Origin: ZLKRG08 sp964654815
GTDB taxonomy: Bacteria; Actinomycetota; Actinomycetes; Nanopelagicales; Nanopelagicaceae
Assembly: GCA_964654815.1 (NCBI GenBank)
Contig: CAZZLH010000002.1
Span: 1 to 64,000 of the forward strand
DNA length: 64,000 nucleotides
Reading direction: 5' to 3'
Part shown: positions 43,165-52,052 of the stretch, piece after piece
Layout of the letters: every line of letters begins with the position of its first letter
Numbering within the stretch: the first letter of the stretch is position 1
Position numbers and translations under genes: made by a program
Notes under the pieces: model-generated
Told to the model about the DNA's origin: nothing
The model's input: only the letters and a program-made list of their open reading frames with translations
Database searches by the model: none

Positions 43165-44336
43165 TATTTGCCACCTGCAGCTAATTCAGCGGCTCGCGCA
43201 GCTGCGCCATCCATAGTGTCAAGTTGTTGCACCAAAGGATGGGCTGCTTCATTCAAGATTCTTCGACCTTCGATGACATTATTTCCATCTAAGCGCACCA
43301 CGATTGGTTTTGTAGCGGAGGTTCCTAGTATCTCTAGCGCTTTAACAATGCCATTTGCCACCGCATCACAAGCAGTGATGCCACCAAATACATTTACAAA
43401 TACGCTCTTAACATCCTTATCACCCAAAATAATCGAGAGACCATCTGCCATAACTTCAGCGGAGGCACCGCCGCCGATATCCAGGAAGTTTGCTGGTTTT
43501 ACGCCACCGAACTTTTCACCCGCATATGCCACGACATCGAGGGTTGACATCACAAGTCCCGCACCATTTCCGATGATGCCAACTTGGCCATCTAACTTCA
43601 CGTAATTCAGGCCCTTGGCTTTCGCTGCCTCTTCTAGTGGATTGGCAACTGATTTATCTACTAGCGATTCATGATCAGGTTGGCGGAACTGCGCATTCTC
43701 ATCTAGCGAAACTTTTCCATCTAGCGCAATGATCCTGCCATCGTTGGTCTTTACCAAGGGATTGACCTCGACCAAGGTGGCATCTTCTTGACTAAAAACC
43801 TGCCAAATCAATTCGATTACTCTGGCTACTTCTGATTCAACTTCACTTGGGAAATTAGCCTCTTTTACGATCTGCATCGCTTTATCGCTATCTATTCCGG
43901 CCACTGCGGAAATTGGAACTTTGGCTAATTTCTCAGGTGCAGTCTTTGCCACCTCTTCAATATCCATTCCGCCTGCGACCGAGGCCATGCAGAGATATTG
44001 GCGATTGGAGCGATCGAGCAGGATTGATAGGTAATACTCTTCGGCAATTGGTGCCGCCTGGGCAATCATTACTTTATTTACGGTATGGCCTTTGATGTCC
44101 ATTCCCAAGATTGCAGCCGCTTTTTCCTTTGCATCTTCCGCATTATCAGCGACTTTGACTCCGCCAGCCTTACCTCGGCCACCAACTTTTACTTGCGCCT
44201 TAACTACAACTTTGCCACCGATCTTTGTTGCAGCAGCAAATGCCTCAGCTGCGGTGGTAGCGACCGCTCCTGCTAAAACTGGAACGCCATGTTTTTCGAA
44301 TAAATCTCGAGCCTGATACTCAAATAAATCCACCAC
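43164..44336 (-). CDS. sucC: Succinyl-CoA ligase beta subunit
   Basis: 390 residues. An ATP-grasp domain carries VVKAQVKVGGRGKAGGV, followed by LVEVNPLVKT with the metal ligands; the C-terminal CoA-ligase domain shows NFLDIGGGAS and NVFGGITACDAVANG. It starts 29 bp after the pcrA stop and heads the leftward run through TCA and purine genes. Confidence 0.97.
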   Translation of the reverse strand: MVDLFEYQARDLFEKHGVPVLAGAVATTAAEAFAAATKIGGKVVVKAQVKVGGRGKAGGVKVADNAEDAKEKAAAILGMDIKGHTVNKVMIAQAAPIAEEYYLSILLDRSNRQYLCMASVAGGMDIEEVAKTAPEKLAKVPISAVAGIDSDKAMQIVKEANFPSEVESEVARVIELIWQVFSQEDATLVEVNPLVKTNDGRIIALDGKVSLDENAQFRQPDHESLVDKSVANPLEEAAKAKGLNYVKLDGQVGIIGNGAGLVMSTLDVVAYAGEKFGGVKPANFLDIGGGASAEVMADGLSIILGDKDVKSVFVNVFGGITACDAVANGIVKALEILGTSATKPIVVRLDGNNVIEGRRILNEAAHPLVQQLDTMDGAAARAAELAAGGK

Positions 44337-44365
44337 AGAATCCTATCGGCAAATATTTGTAGCGC

Positions 44366-46603
44366 TTATAGCTTCTCGACCGGCGCATAGCGCAAGAGCA
44401 GACGCTTCTCACCTAATTGTCCGAAATTGATAGTGGCTTCGGCGCGATCTCCATCTCCAGAAATCTTCACCACAGTGCCTAAACCGAATGTGTCATGAGA
44501 CACACGATCACCTGGTGCTAATGAGATTGTGATCGAGCTCTTCTTTCCAGTTGCTCTAGGTGGTGGCGCACTAACAAATTTAGGTTTTGCCGAGAAAGCT
44601 CGAGTTCGCCATTCAATTAATTGCTCTGGAATCTCATCTAAGAATCTTGATGCTGGGTTGTAATTCGGTGAACCCCATGCGCTTCGATACTCGGCTCTAG
44701 TTAGATAAAGCAGCCGCTGAGCGCGAGTAAGTCCCACATAAGCTAATCGACGCTCTTCCTCTAACTCATCACGCTCTCCCAAAGTTCTGGAATGCGGAAA
44801 GATGCCATCTTCCATTCCGGTCAGAAATACTGTGGGAAATTCCAAACCCTTTGCCGTATGCAAGGTCATCAAGGTAATCACACCGCCATGATCCTCGCCC
44901 TCTGGAATCTCATCAGAATCTGCCACCAATGCAACCTGAGCTAAAAAGCCCGCTAAATCCCGTTCCGTACCTTCAGGTAAATCTTCAATGGGCACCTCTT
45001 CAAACTCAATCGCCACTGCAACTAATTCATTCAAGTTCTCTACTCGCGACTCATCTTGTGGGTCGGTGCTATCTTGCAACTCAGCCAACAAGCCTGATTG
45101 TTCGAGCACAGCTTTAAGTATCGTAGAAGGTTTACTTCCGGCCTCTACCAATACATGCAATGCAAGTATCAATGAGACGAAATTTGAGAGTGCTGCGGTG
45201 GCGCGACCACCAAGTTCGCTGCTATTGGCCACCACATTTAGCGCCTGCCAGAAACTTAAATTTCTAGCAGCTGCAATATTTTCGATACTTTCGATTGCTC
45301 GATCACCGATGCCACGTTTTGGCACATTAATAATTCGGCGCAATGAGACTTCATCCTCTAGATTAGCCAAGACCTTGAGGTAAGCGATGAAATCTTTGAT
45401 CTCCCTGCGTTCGTAGAAGCGCACACCCCCAACTACTTTGTAAGGAATTCCGGCACGCATGAAAACCTCTTCAAATACACGGGACTGGGCATTGGTGCGA
45501 TAGAAAATCGCGGTATCGCCATATTTTGAAATACCTTCGTTGGATAACTTCTTGATCTCTCCGGAGATGAACTCTGCTTCGTCGTGTTCGTTCTCTGCTA
45601 CGTAACCAATCAATGCGGCACCGTTGCCTGCTTCGGACCAGAGATTCTTAGCTTTACGGCCTTGGTTCTGCTCTATTACTGCATTTGCCGCACTCAAAAT
45701 ATTTTGAGTGGAGCGGTAGTTCTGCTCCAACAAAATCGTCTCAGCACTGAGGTAATCCATTTCGAATTGCAGGATATTGCGAATCGTGGCCCCTCTAAAA
45801 CCATAGATGGATTGGTCGGCATCTCCAACTACGCATAACTCGGCAGCCGGAATGCCATCTTCATCGCTTCCAACCAATTCTTTGACCAACATGTACTGGG
45901 CGTGATTGGTATCTTGGTACTCATCGATTAACACATGGCGAAATCTTGAACGTAGCCTTGCTCTGGCCTCTGGAAATCTTTGAATTAATTCGACTGTGCG
46001 CATGATCAAATCATCAAAATCCATGGCATTGGCTGAAGCTAAACGCTTTTGATATAGCCCATACACATCCGCTACCACCTGTTCGTATTGATTGCTGGTG
46101 GAGTTCAAATAATCTGCTGGTCCAAGAAGTTCGTTCTTGGCATTGGAGATGGTTGCGGCAAATTGGCGGGGCGGGTATCGCTTTGGATCGAGATTTAGAT
46201 CTTTGGCCACTAATGCGATCAAGCGCTGCGAATCAGAGCTATCGTAAATCGTGAAATTATTGGAGTAACCCAATCGATGGGCCTCTTGACGCAGAATCCT
46301 TACGCAGGCAGAGTGGAAGGTAGATACCCACATCGTCTTTGCTACTGGACCGACCAACTCGGCAACTCTCTCTTTCATCTCACCTGCAGCTTTGTTGGTG
46401 AAGGTAATTGCCAAGATTTCGTAAGGTTTGATATTACGTCGTGCCATTAGATAAGCGATGCGTCGAGTTAAGACTCTGGTCTTTCCAGATCCGGCACCTG
46501 CTACCACAAGCAAAGCAGTCCCGCTATGAATCACCGCAGCAGCTTGTTGCGGATTTAGTCCTTTAAGAAGCGGATCATCTTGATTGATAGAGCTAGTGGA
46601 CAT
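44366..46603 (-). CDS. pcrA: UvrD/PcrA-type ATP-dependent DNA helicase
   Basis: 745 residues, a superfamily 1A 3'-5' helicase. Motif I is VVAGAGSGKTRVLTRR, motif Ia TFTNKAAGEM, motif II IDEYQDTN, motif III GDADQSIYGFRGA, motif IV LEQNYRST, motif V TLHTAKGLEF and motif VI EEERRLAYVGLTRAQ. The C-terminal 60 residues (APGDRVSHDTFGLGTV) form the Tudor-like tail that binds RNA polymerase in PcrA. Acts in repair and in clearing replication-transcription conflicts. It is divergent from the PIG-L gene with about 46 bp between starts. Confidence 0.96.
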   Translation of the reverse strand: MSTSSINQDDPLLKGLNPQQAAAVIHSGTALLVVAGAGSGKTRVLTRRIAYLMARRNIKPYEILAITFTNKAAGEMKERVAELVGPVAKTMWVSTFHSACVRILRQEAHRLGYSNNFTIYDSSDSQRLIALVAKDLNLDPKRYPPRQFAATISNAKNELLGPADYLNSTSNQYEQVVADVYGLYQKRLASANAMDFDDLIMRTVELIQRFPEARARLRSRFRHVLIDEYQDTNHAQYMLVKELVGSDEDGIPAAELCVVGDADQSIYGFRGATIRNILQFEMDYLSAETILLEQNYRSTQNILSAANAVIEQNQGRKAKNLWSEAGNGAALIGYVAENEHDEAEFISGEIKKLSNEGISKYGDTAIFYRTNAQSRVFEEVFMRAGIPYKVVGGVRFYERREIKDFIAYLKVLANLEDEVSLRRIINVPKRGIGDRAIESIENIAAARNLSFWQALNVVANSSELGGRATAALSNFVSLILALHVLVEAGSKPSTILKAVLEQSGLLAELQDSTDPQDESRVENLNELVAVAIEFEEVPIEDLPEGTERDLAGFLAQVALVADSDEIPEGEDHGGVITLMTLHTAKGLEFPTVFLTGMEDGIFPHSRTLGERDELEEERRLAYVGLTRAQRLLYLTRAEYRSAWGSPNYNPASRFLDEIPEQLIEWRTRAFSAKPKFVSAPPPRATGKKSSITISLAPGDRVSHDTFGLGTVVKISGDGDRAEATINFGQLGEKRLLLRYAPVEKL

Positions 46604-46649
46604 GGAGCAGGAGTCTATTGGTCATCTCAGACCATGCGAGAATTGGCGC

Positions 46650-47375
46650 GTGGAACCTAGGGACGATAAAGAGATATCTCGAATACTTGTTATCAATGCG
46701 CACCCCGATGATGCTGACTTCGGTTCTGGTGGCACTATCGCACAATGGGCGCTTAAAGGTATTGAAATTACTTATGTCTGCTGCACCAATGGCGATCAAG
46801 GTGGAGAAGAGTCCGGAGTTCCGGTAGAGGAGATGGCCGCAACTCGTCAACGCGAACAGCGCGATGCTGCAAAAGTCCTAGGTGTGAAAGATGTTATTTA
46901 TCTAAATTATCGAGATGGACACCTTGAGCCAAATATCGGATTAAGAAAAGATATCGTCCGACAGATCCGAATTCACAAACCAGATCGAATGTTGATTCAA
47001 AGTCCAGAGCGAAATTGGGATCGCATAGGTGCCAGCCATCCAGATCATTTGGCGGCTGGAGAAGCTGCGATTCAAGCGGTTTATCCCGATGCCCGAAATC
47101 CCTTTGCCTTCATGGATCTAAAGAATGAAGAGGGGCTAGAACCTTGGCGCGTTAAAGAGGTCTGGCTATATGCCCATCACACCCCAGATCATTGGGTTGA
47201 TATCACCGAGACTTTCCCCAAGAAGATGGCGGCGCTAAATGCGCACGTATCTCAGACCGCGCATAACAAAGAGTTGGAGCGGATGGTGCGTGAATGGGGC
47301 GAACGTAATGCTGGCGTAGGTGGTCTACCTACCGGGCGAATCGCCGAAGCATTTCGAATCGTTAATACCGATTAA
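46650..47375 (+). CDS. PIG-L/LmbE family zinc deacetylase
   Basis: About 241 residues. The zinc-binding motif is INAHPDDADFGSGG, with the distal histidine in ASHPDHLAAGEAA. The family removes acetyl groups from N-acetylglucosamine conjugates, for example MshB and Mca in mycothiol metabolism or GlcNAc-PI. MshB, Mca and a bacillithiol-type role cannot be told apart by eye. I start at GTG 46650, because upstream codons overlap the pcrA 5' end and lie outside the conserved domain; GAGAAT stands 6 nt before it. The last 55 bp are repeated after the assembly gap. Confidence 0.87.
   Translation: MEPRDDKEISRILVINAHPDDADFGSGGTIAQWALKGIEITYVCCTNGDQGGEESGVPVEEMAATRQREQRDAAKVLGVKDVIYLNYRDGHLEPNIGLRKDIVRQIRIHKPDRMLIQSPERNWDRIGASHPDHLAAGEAAIQAVYPDARNPFAFMDLKNEEGLEPWRVKEVWLYAHHTPDHWVDITETFPKKMAALNAHVSQTAHNKELERMVREWGERNAGVGGLPTGRIAEAFRIVNTD
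47321..47375. repeat. Left copy of 55-bp gap-flanking duplicate
   Basis: The last 55 bp before the run of N, including the PIG-L stop codon, are identical to 47476-47530. The copy touches the N directly. This fits an unmerged contig overlap of one k-mer length. Confidence 0.97.
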
Positions 47376-47475
47376 NNNNNNNNNNNNNNNNNNNNNNNNN
47401 NNNNNNNNNNNNNNNNNNNNNNNNNNNNNNNNNNNNNNNNNNNNNNNNNNNNNNNNNNNNNNNNNNNNNNNNNNN
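47376..47475. other. Assembly gap (100 N), probably false
   Basis: Exactly 100 N between two identical 55-bp sequences. The contigs overlap, so the true sequence most likely has no gap here and this part is 155 bp too long. Confidence 0.95.
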
Positions 47476-47530
47476 TGGTCTACCTACCGGGCGAATCGCC
47501 GAAGCATTTCGAATCGTTAATACCGATTAA
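47476..47530. repeat. Right copy of 55-bp gap-flanking duplicate
   Basis: Identical to 47321-47375, beginning at the first base after the N. It re-encodes the last PIG-L codons and stop, and should be merged with the left copy. Confidence 0.97.
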
Positions 47531-47572
47531 AAAACCTTTTAAGAAACCTTTTAAGAAACTTCTTAAGAGACT
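47528..47572. repeat. 12-bp tandem repeat between convergent genes
   Basis: The unit AAACCTTTTAAG occurs twice, followed by AAACTTCTTAAG and a partial AGACTTTAG copy that runs into the cyclophilin stop. Each unit has local dyad symmetry (AAGAA and TTCTT), so it may act as a weak terminator for both genes. Confidence 0.8.
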
Positions 47573-48228
47573 TTAGCGGAGTTAATCCTTACATTCTGGA
47601 TGGGATAGCCATCTGGTTGGTAATACCACTTGCCATCTTGCCCTTGCTTGACCGCTCCTTGCTTTGCGATGAATTCAATTACATCTAAACCTTTGGTTAT
47701 CCTGCCAAAGATTGTGTAATTAGGAGGCAGCGTGGTGTTCTTATAAACAAAGAACATCTGTGATCCATTGGTGCCAGATCCTGCATTGGCCATAGCGACT
47801 GTGCCAGCTGGGTAATTATTCTCGCCATTCTTGGGCAGGTTCTCCTCTTTGTAACCCTTCCAACCAGTGGGCGAACCGCCGCCAGTAAATGTTGGATCAC
47901 CACATTGCAGCACAAACAAGCCATCAGTAGTTAGACGATGGCAGAAGGAATTGTCGTAGTACTTACCTCTAATCAAAGCTGCCAGAGAGGTGATGGTTAA
48001 AGGAGCTTTGGGATTTAGCGTCACTTCTATGAGACCGCAATTTGTATTGAAGGTAAAGCGCTTAGGCAATGAAGCGGCCGCCTTGTTTGGCTGTGCGATC
48101 TTGCCCGGAGTAAATGGCTTGATAGTGGTCTGGCTGCATTTGATAGCAGCGTTAGCCGGCGCTGAGGTTATTGCCAATCCGAAGATCGGTAGCGCGCTAA
48201 CCAAAATCCCAGTAATTAATCGCTTCAT
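47563..48228 (-). CDS. Secreted cyclophilin-type peptidyl-prolyl isomerase
   Basis: About 221 residues: a signal peptide (KRLITGILVSALPIFGLAI, cleavage near APANA), a 30-residue linker, and a cyclophilin domain with YYDNSFCHRL, GTVAMANAGSGTNGSQMFF and YTIFGRITKGLDVIEFI. In the usual FHR active-site motif the Phe is Cys here, while His-Arg and the MFF segment are kept. It should help fold exported proteins. I start at ATG 48228, with GGGAG formed by the guaA 3' end five bases upstream; a codon at 48240 would give four more residues. Confidence 0.88.
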   Translation of the reverse strand: MKRLITGILVSALPIFGLAITSAPANAAIKCSQTTIKPFTPGKIAQPNKAAASLPKRFTFNTNCGLIEVTLNPKAPLTITSLAALIRGKYYDNSFCHRLTTDGLFVLQCGDPTFTGGGSPTGWKGYKEENLPKNGENNYPAGTVAMANAGSGTNGSQMFFVYKNTTLPPNYTIFGRITKGLDVIEFIAKQGAVKQGQDGKWYYQPDGYPIQNVRINSAKVS

Positions 48229-48230
48229 GT

Positions 48231-49775
48231 TCACTCCCATTCAATGGTCGCAGGTGGCTTACTTGTAATGTCTAAAACTACCCGATTTACTTCCCTAACT
48301 TCATTGGTGATTCGCGTAGAGATTCGCTCCAGTAATTCATCAGGCAATCGAGACCAATCAGCGGTCATTGCATCTTCGCTTGAGACCGGGCGAAGCACTA
48401 TTGGATGTCCATAGGTGCGCCCATCTCCTTGAACGCCGACGCTTCTAACATCTGCAAGCAAAACCACAGGACATTGCCAGATTGCACGATCTTGGCCCGC
48501 GGCTTTAAGTTCCTCGCGAGTGATTAGATCTGCGCGTCGTAGTATCTCTAATCGCTCTGCCGTTACTTCGCCAATTATGCGAATCGCTAGCCCAGGTCCT
48601 GGAAATGGTTGGCGCCAGATAATCTCTTCGGGTAGCCCCAATTGCAAACCTACCTGGCGCACCTCATCTTTAAATAAGGTACGCAGCGGTTCTACCAATT
48701 CAAATTTCAAATCATCAGGTAGTCCACCCACATTGTGATGAGATTTGATATTTGCAGTTCCCGTTCCGCCACCAGATTCGACGACATCTGGATAGAGCGT
48801 GCCCTGTACTAAGAATTCCACCTCGCCACCGGCAGCGATATCTCTTGCAGCGCGTTCGAAGGCGCGAATAAATTCTCGGCCAATAATCTTTCGCTTCTCT
48901 TCTGGGTCAATAACTCCTGAAAGTGCACTTAAGAATTGTGCTTTAGCATCAACTACTACCAGCGATACCCCAGTGGCTGCGACAAAGTCTCGCTCCACCT
49001 GTTCTGCTTCGCCGCTTCTAAGTAATCCGTGATCTACGAACACACAGGTCAATTGCGAGCCAACGGCCCGTTGCACAATTGCTGCCGCAACTGCAGAATC
49101 AACGCCACCTGATAGGCCACAGATGACTCTCTTATCGCCAATCTCTCTTTTGACTTTTGCGATTTCAGATTGCGCTATGTTCTGAGTGGTCCAACTCTGT
49201 TCGCACTTGGCGATATTTACCAACCAGTTATGAAGGATTGCTTGGCCATATTCTGAGTGCAGCACCTCTGGATGAAATTGCACTCCAGCCAACTGGCCGC
49301 TCTCGTTCTCAAACGCGGCCACGGGGGTATCTGAAGTGCTAGCAGAGATGGCAAAACCGGTTGGCGCTTTAGTTACCGCATCGCCATGGCTCATCCAAAC
49401 CCGTTGTTCTAGTGGTAACTCAGTGAACAGCTTTGAATCTTTCGCGACCAGATTGGTGCGGCCAAATTCTGACTTACCAGTCTTAGTAACTTGACCCCCT
49501 AAAGCGCTTGCCATGACTTGAAATCCATAACAAATGCCAAAGATTGGAATCCCTAATTTGAAGATCTCTCCATCAAAGGTAGGAGCGCCAACTTCGTAAA
49601 CCGATGCTGGCCCCCCAGAGAGAATCAGCGCACTTGGTGATTTAGCTTTAACTTCTGCGGCGGAGATACTTGAAGGTACGATCTCGGAGTAAACGCTCGC
49701 TTCGCGAACTCTACGCGCTATCAATTGTGCATACTGCGCACCGAAATCGACGACTAATACCGCCTTATTGGCCAC
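48231..49775 (-). CDS. guaA: GMP synthase (glutamine-hydrolysing)
   Basis: 514 residues. Converts XMP to GMP. The N-terminal class I glutamine amidotransferase has GICYGFQVMA with the catalytic cysteine and GVQFHPEV; the ATP pyrophosphatase P-loop is CGLSGGVDSAV; the C-terminal dimerisation domain ends SKPPATIEWE. The start is GTG at 49775, 11 bp inside guaB3. The cyclophilin gene follows within 2 bp. Confidence 0.97.
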   Translation of the reverse strand: MANKAVLVVDFGAQYAQLIARRVREASVYSEIVPSSISAAEVKAKSPSALILSGGPASVYEVGAPTFDGEIFKLGIPIFGICYGFQVMASALGGQVTKTGKSEFGRTNLVAKDSKLFTELPLEQRVWMSHGDAVTKAPTGFAISASTSDTPVAAFENESGQLAGVQFHPEVLHSEYGQAILHNWLVNIAKCEQSWTTQNIAQSEIAKVKREIGDKRVICGLSGGVDSAVAAAIVQRAVGSQLTCVFVDHGLLRSGEAEQVERDFVAATGVSLVVVDAKAQFLSALSGVIDPEEKRKIIGREFIRAFERAARDIAAGGEVEFLVQGTLYPDVVESGGGTGTANIKSHHNVGGLPDDLKFELVEPLRTLFKDEVRQVGLQLGLPEEIIWRQPFPGPGLAIRIIGEVTAERLEILRRADLITREELKAAGQDRAIWQCPVVLLADVRSVGVQGDGRTYGHPIVLRPVSSEDAMTADWSRLPDELLERISTRITNEVREVNRVVLDITSKPPATIEWE

Positions 49776-50883
49776 GAGTGATAAGTACCTCTACGCGCTG
49801 GAACTCCTTTAGATTGGAGTAACCACATGTTGCCATTGCACGTCTTAGCGCGCCAAACATATTCATTGATCCATCTGAAGAGTGCGATGGTCCTACCAAG
49901 ATTTCTTCTAATGTTCCGACAGTTCCAACCGAAACTCTCTCACCACGTGGTAATTCTTGATGATGTGCTTCGCTGCCCCAATGCCAACCAAGCCCAGGCG
50001 CCTCGGTCGCTTTAGCAAGTGGTGAACCCATCATTACCGCATCTGCACCACAAGCTAACGCCTTTGCGATATCACCAGAGCGTCCCACTGAGCCATCGGC
50101 GATCACATGTACATATCTGCCACCAGATTCATCGAGATATTCACGTCTTGCCGCAGCGACTTCTGCGACTGCAGATGCCATAGGCACCTGTACACCGAGA
50201 ACTTTTCTTGTGGTGTGGGCTGCACCGCCACCAAAACCAACTAAGACACCTGCAGCGCCAGCGCGCATCAAATGCAGCGCCGCATTGCCATTGGCTACAC
50301 CACCAACAATTACAGGCACATCTAACTCATAAATAAACTTTTTTAGATTTAAGGATTCGGTATTTACCCCAACATGCTCAGCAGAGACAGTGGTGCCGCG
50401 AATTACGAAGATATCGATTCCGGCGTCGACCACGGTTTTATATAACTCGGCAGTGCGCTGTGGAGATAGCGAGGCCGCAACCGTTACGCCTGAATCACGA
50501 ATCTGTTTGATTCGCTCCTTGATCAACTCAGGTCTAATAGGGGCGGCGTAGATCTCTTGCATGCGCTTGGTGGCATGTTTCTCTGGCATTGAAGCGATCT
50601 CTCCTAGCGGAATTCGGGGATCGTCATATCGAGTCCAGAGCCCCTCTAAGTTGAGTACGCCCAATCCACCTAACCGACCAATCTCAATCGCAGTCTCAGG
50701 TGAGACCACTGAATCCATCGGCGCTGCCAACATTGGGATCTCAAACTTGTAAGCATCAATCTGCCATTCGATCGATACATCCTTCGGATCGCGAGTTCGG
50801 CGACTTGGCACGATCGCAATATCATCAAAAGAATAAGCGATTCTGGCTCTCTTACCTGGGGCGATTTCGATGCTATCTGTCAT
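49765..50883 (-). CDS. guaB3: GuaB3-family IMP dehydrogenase-related protein
   Basis: 372 residues with the IMPDH/GMPR barrel but a different active-site region from GuaB. It opens ARIAYSFDDIAIVPSRRTRD, typical of GuaB3, and contains FVIRGTTVSAEHV in place of the Cys loop. Phosphate-binding residues appear in GADAVMMGSPLAKATEAPG. Like other GuaB3 proteins it has no CBS module. GuaB3 has been reported as a GMP reductase in cyanobacteria; whether that holds here is open. It is coupled to guaB by an ATGA overlap. Confidence 0.9.
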   Translation of the reverse strand: MTDSIEIAPGKRARIAYSFDDIAIVPSRRTRDPKDVSIEWQIDAYKFEIPMLAAPMDSVVSPETAIEIGRLGGLGVLNLEGLWTRYDDPRIPLGEIASMPEKHATKRMQEIYAAPIRPELIKERIKQIRDSGVTVAASLSPQRTAELYKTVVDAGIDIFVIRGTTVSAEHVGVNTESLNLKKFIYELDVPVIVGGVANGNAALHLMRAGAAGVLVGFGGGAAHTTRKVLGVQVPMASAVAEVAAARREYLDESGGRYVHVIADGSVGRSGDIAKALACGADAVMMGSPLAKATEAPGLGWHWGSEAHHQELPRGERVSVGTVGTLEEILVGPSHSSDGSMNMFGALRRAMATCGYSNLKEFQRVEVLITRGQ

Positions 50884-51998
50884 TTGCGCTTTCCACCGCC
50901 ATAATTTGGCGCTTCCTTTATATCTGCCACATCATGTGGGTGGCTCTCTTTAAGCCCTGCTGCGGTAATCCGAATTAACTGTCCTTCACGTCTTAAAGTT
51001 TCGATATCCGGAGCGCCTGCATAGCCCATACCGCTTCGCAATCCACCAACTAATTGATGAATCACCGAAGTTACTGGACCGCGATAACGGATCTTGCCCT
51101 CGATACCTTCTGGCACCAACTTATCTTCTGAAAGGACATCATCTTGCATGTAGCGATCTTTGGAATATGACTTCTGTTCGCCGCGCGATTGCATCGCACC
51201 CAAAGAGCCCATGCCACGATAGACCTTAAATTTATTGCCATCAATCTCAACTAATTCAGATGGAGATTCATCGCATCCCGCAAAGAGCGAGCCGAGCATC
51301 ACAGTATGCGCCCCAGCGACTATCGCTTTTACGATATCGCCAGAGTATTGCAAACCACCATCAGCGATTATTGGAATGCCCGCTTTGCTACAGGCTTTAT
51401 GCGCCTCCATGATGGCGGTTATTTGTGGCACTCCTACGCCAGCGACCACGCGAGTAGTGCAAATTGATCCAGGTCCCACACCAACTTTTACTGCATCCAC
51501 TCCCGCATTTATCAATGCTTGCGCACCCGATCTGGTTGCGATATTTCCACCAATAACTTGGACCTCGGGTGCAAACTTCTTTATCTTCTCGATGGCATCC
51601 AATACCGCTCTATGATGGCCATGCGCGGTATCGACCACAACCACGTCGACATCGGCTTTGATCAGAGCTTGGGCACGCTTAAATCCATCATCGCCCACGC
51701 CTACTGCAGCCCCAACAATTCCTACATTCTTGGCTAACTTAACGTGTGTTACTTGATCTTCGATTGAGAGATTTCGATGGATGATGCCAATTCCGCCAGC
51801 TTTAGCTAGAGCAATCGCCATCTGAGATTCCGTTACGGTATCCATCGCTGAAGAGACCAGCGGAATCTGTAGGCGGATCTTTCGGGTGAGCCAAGTCTCG
51901 GTTTCGACTTCAGAGGGAACCACTTCTGAGGGCCCAGGTAATAAGAGCACATCATCGTAGGTCAGTCCGAGCATCGCGACTTTTTCAAATTCGCTCAA
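50880..51998 (-). CDS. guaB: IMP dehydrogenase lacking the CBS (Bateman) module
   Basis: 372 residues, against about 490-500 for usual bacterial IMPDH. Oxidises IMP to XMP with NAD+, the first committed step to GMP. The N-terminal part (LTYDDVLLLPGPS, VSSAMDTVTE, GGIGIIHRNLSIEDQ) runs to about residue 90 and continues directly at VGAAVGVGDDGFKRA, where two CBS domains normally intervene. The rest is complete: VDTAHGH, GGNIATR, catalytic Cys180 in GVGPGSICTTR, ADGGLQYSGD, and the flap YRGMGSLGAM to EGIEGKIRYRGPV. The frame is intact, so this is a real CBS-less enzyme, freed from nucleotide control through that module. Confidence 0.93.
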   Translation of the reverse strand: MSEFEKVAMLGLTYDDVLLLPGPSEVVPSEVETETWLTRKIRLQIPLVSSAMDTVTESQMAIALAKAGGIGIIHRNLSIEDQVTHVKLAKNVGIVGAAVGVGDDGFKRAQALIKADVDVVVVDTAHGHHRAVLDAIEKIKKFAPEVQVIGGNIATRSGAQALINAGVDAVKVGVGPGSICTTRVVAGVGVPQITAIMEAHKACSKAGIPIIADGGLQYSGDIVKAIVAGAHTVMLGSLFAGCDESPSELVEIDGNKFKVYRGMGSLGAMQSRGEQKSYSKDRYMQDDVLSEDKLVPEGIEGKIRYRGPVTSVIHQLVGGLRSGMGYAGAPDIETLRREGQLIRITAAGLKESHPHDVADIKEAPNYGGGKRK

Positions 51999-52052
51999 GA
52001 CTCACCTCCACATTGCTAAGCCATAAGTCTATCCACGAGCGTAAAACAATAG

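Noticed and set aside
47321..47530. 55-bp direct repeats as attachment sites of a mobile element
   Set aside because: Both copies abut the N-run exactly and there is no integrase or foreign gene; a contig overlap explains it.
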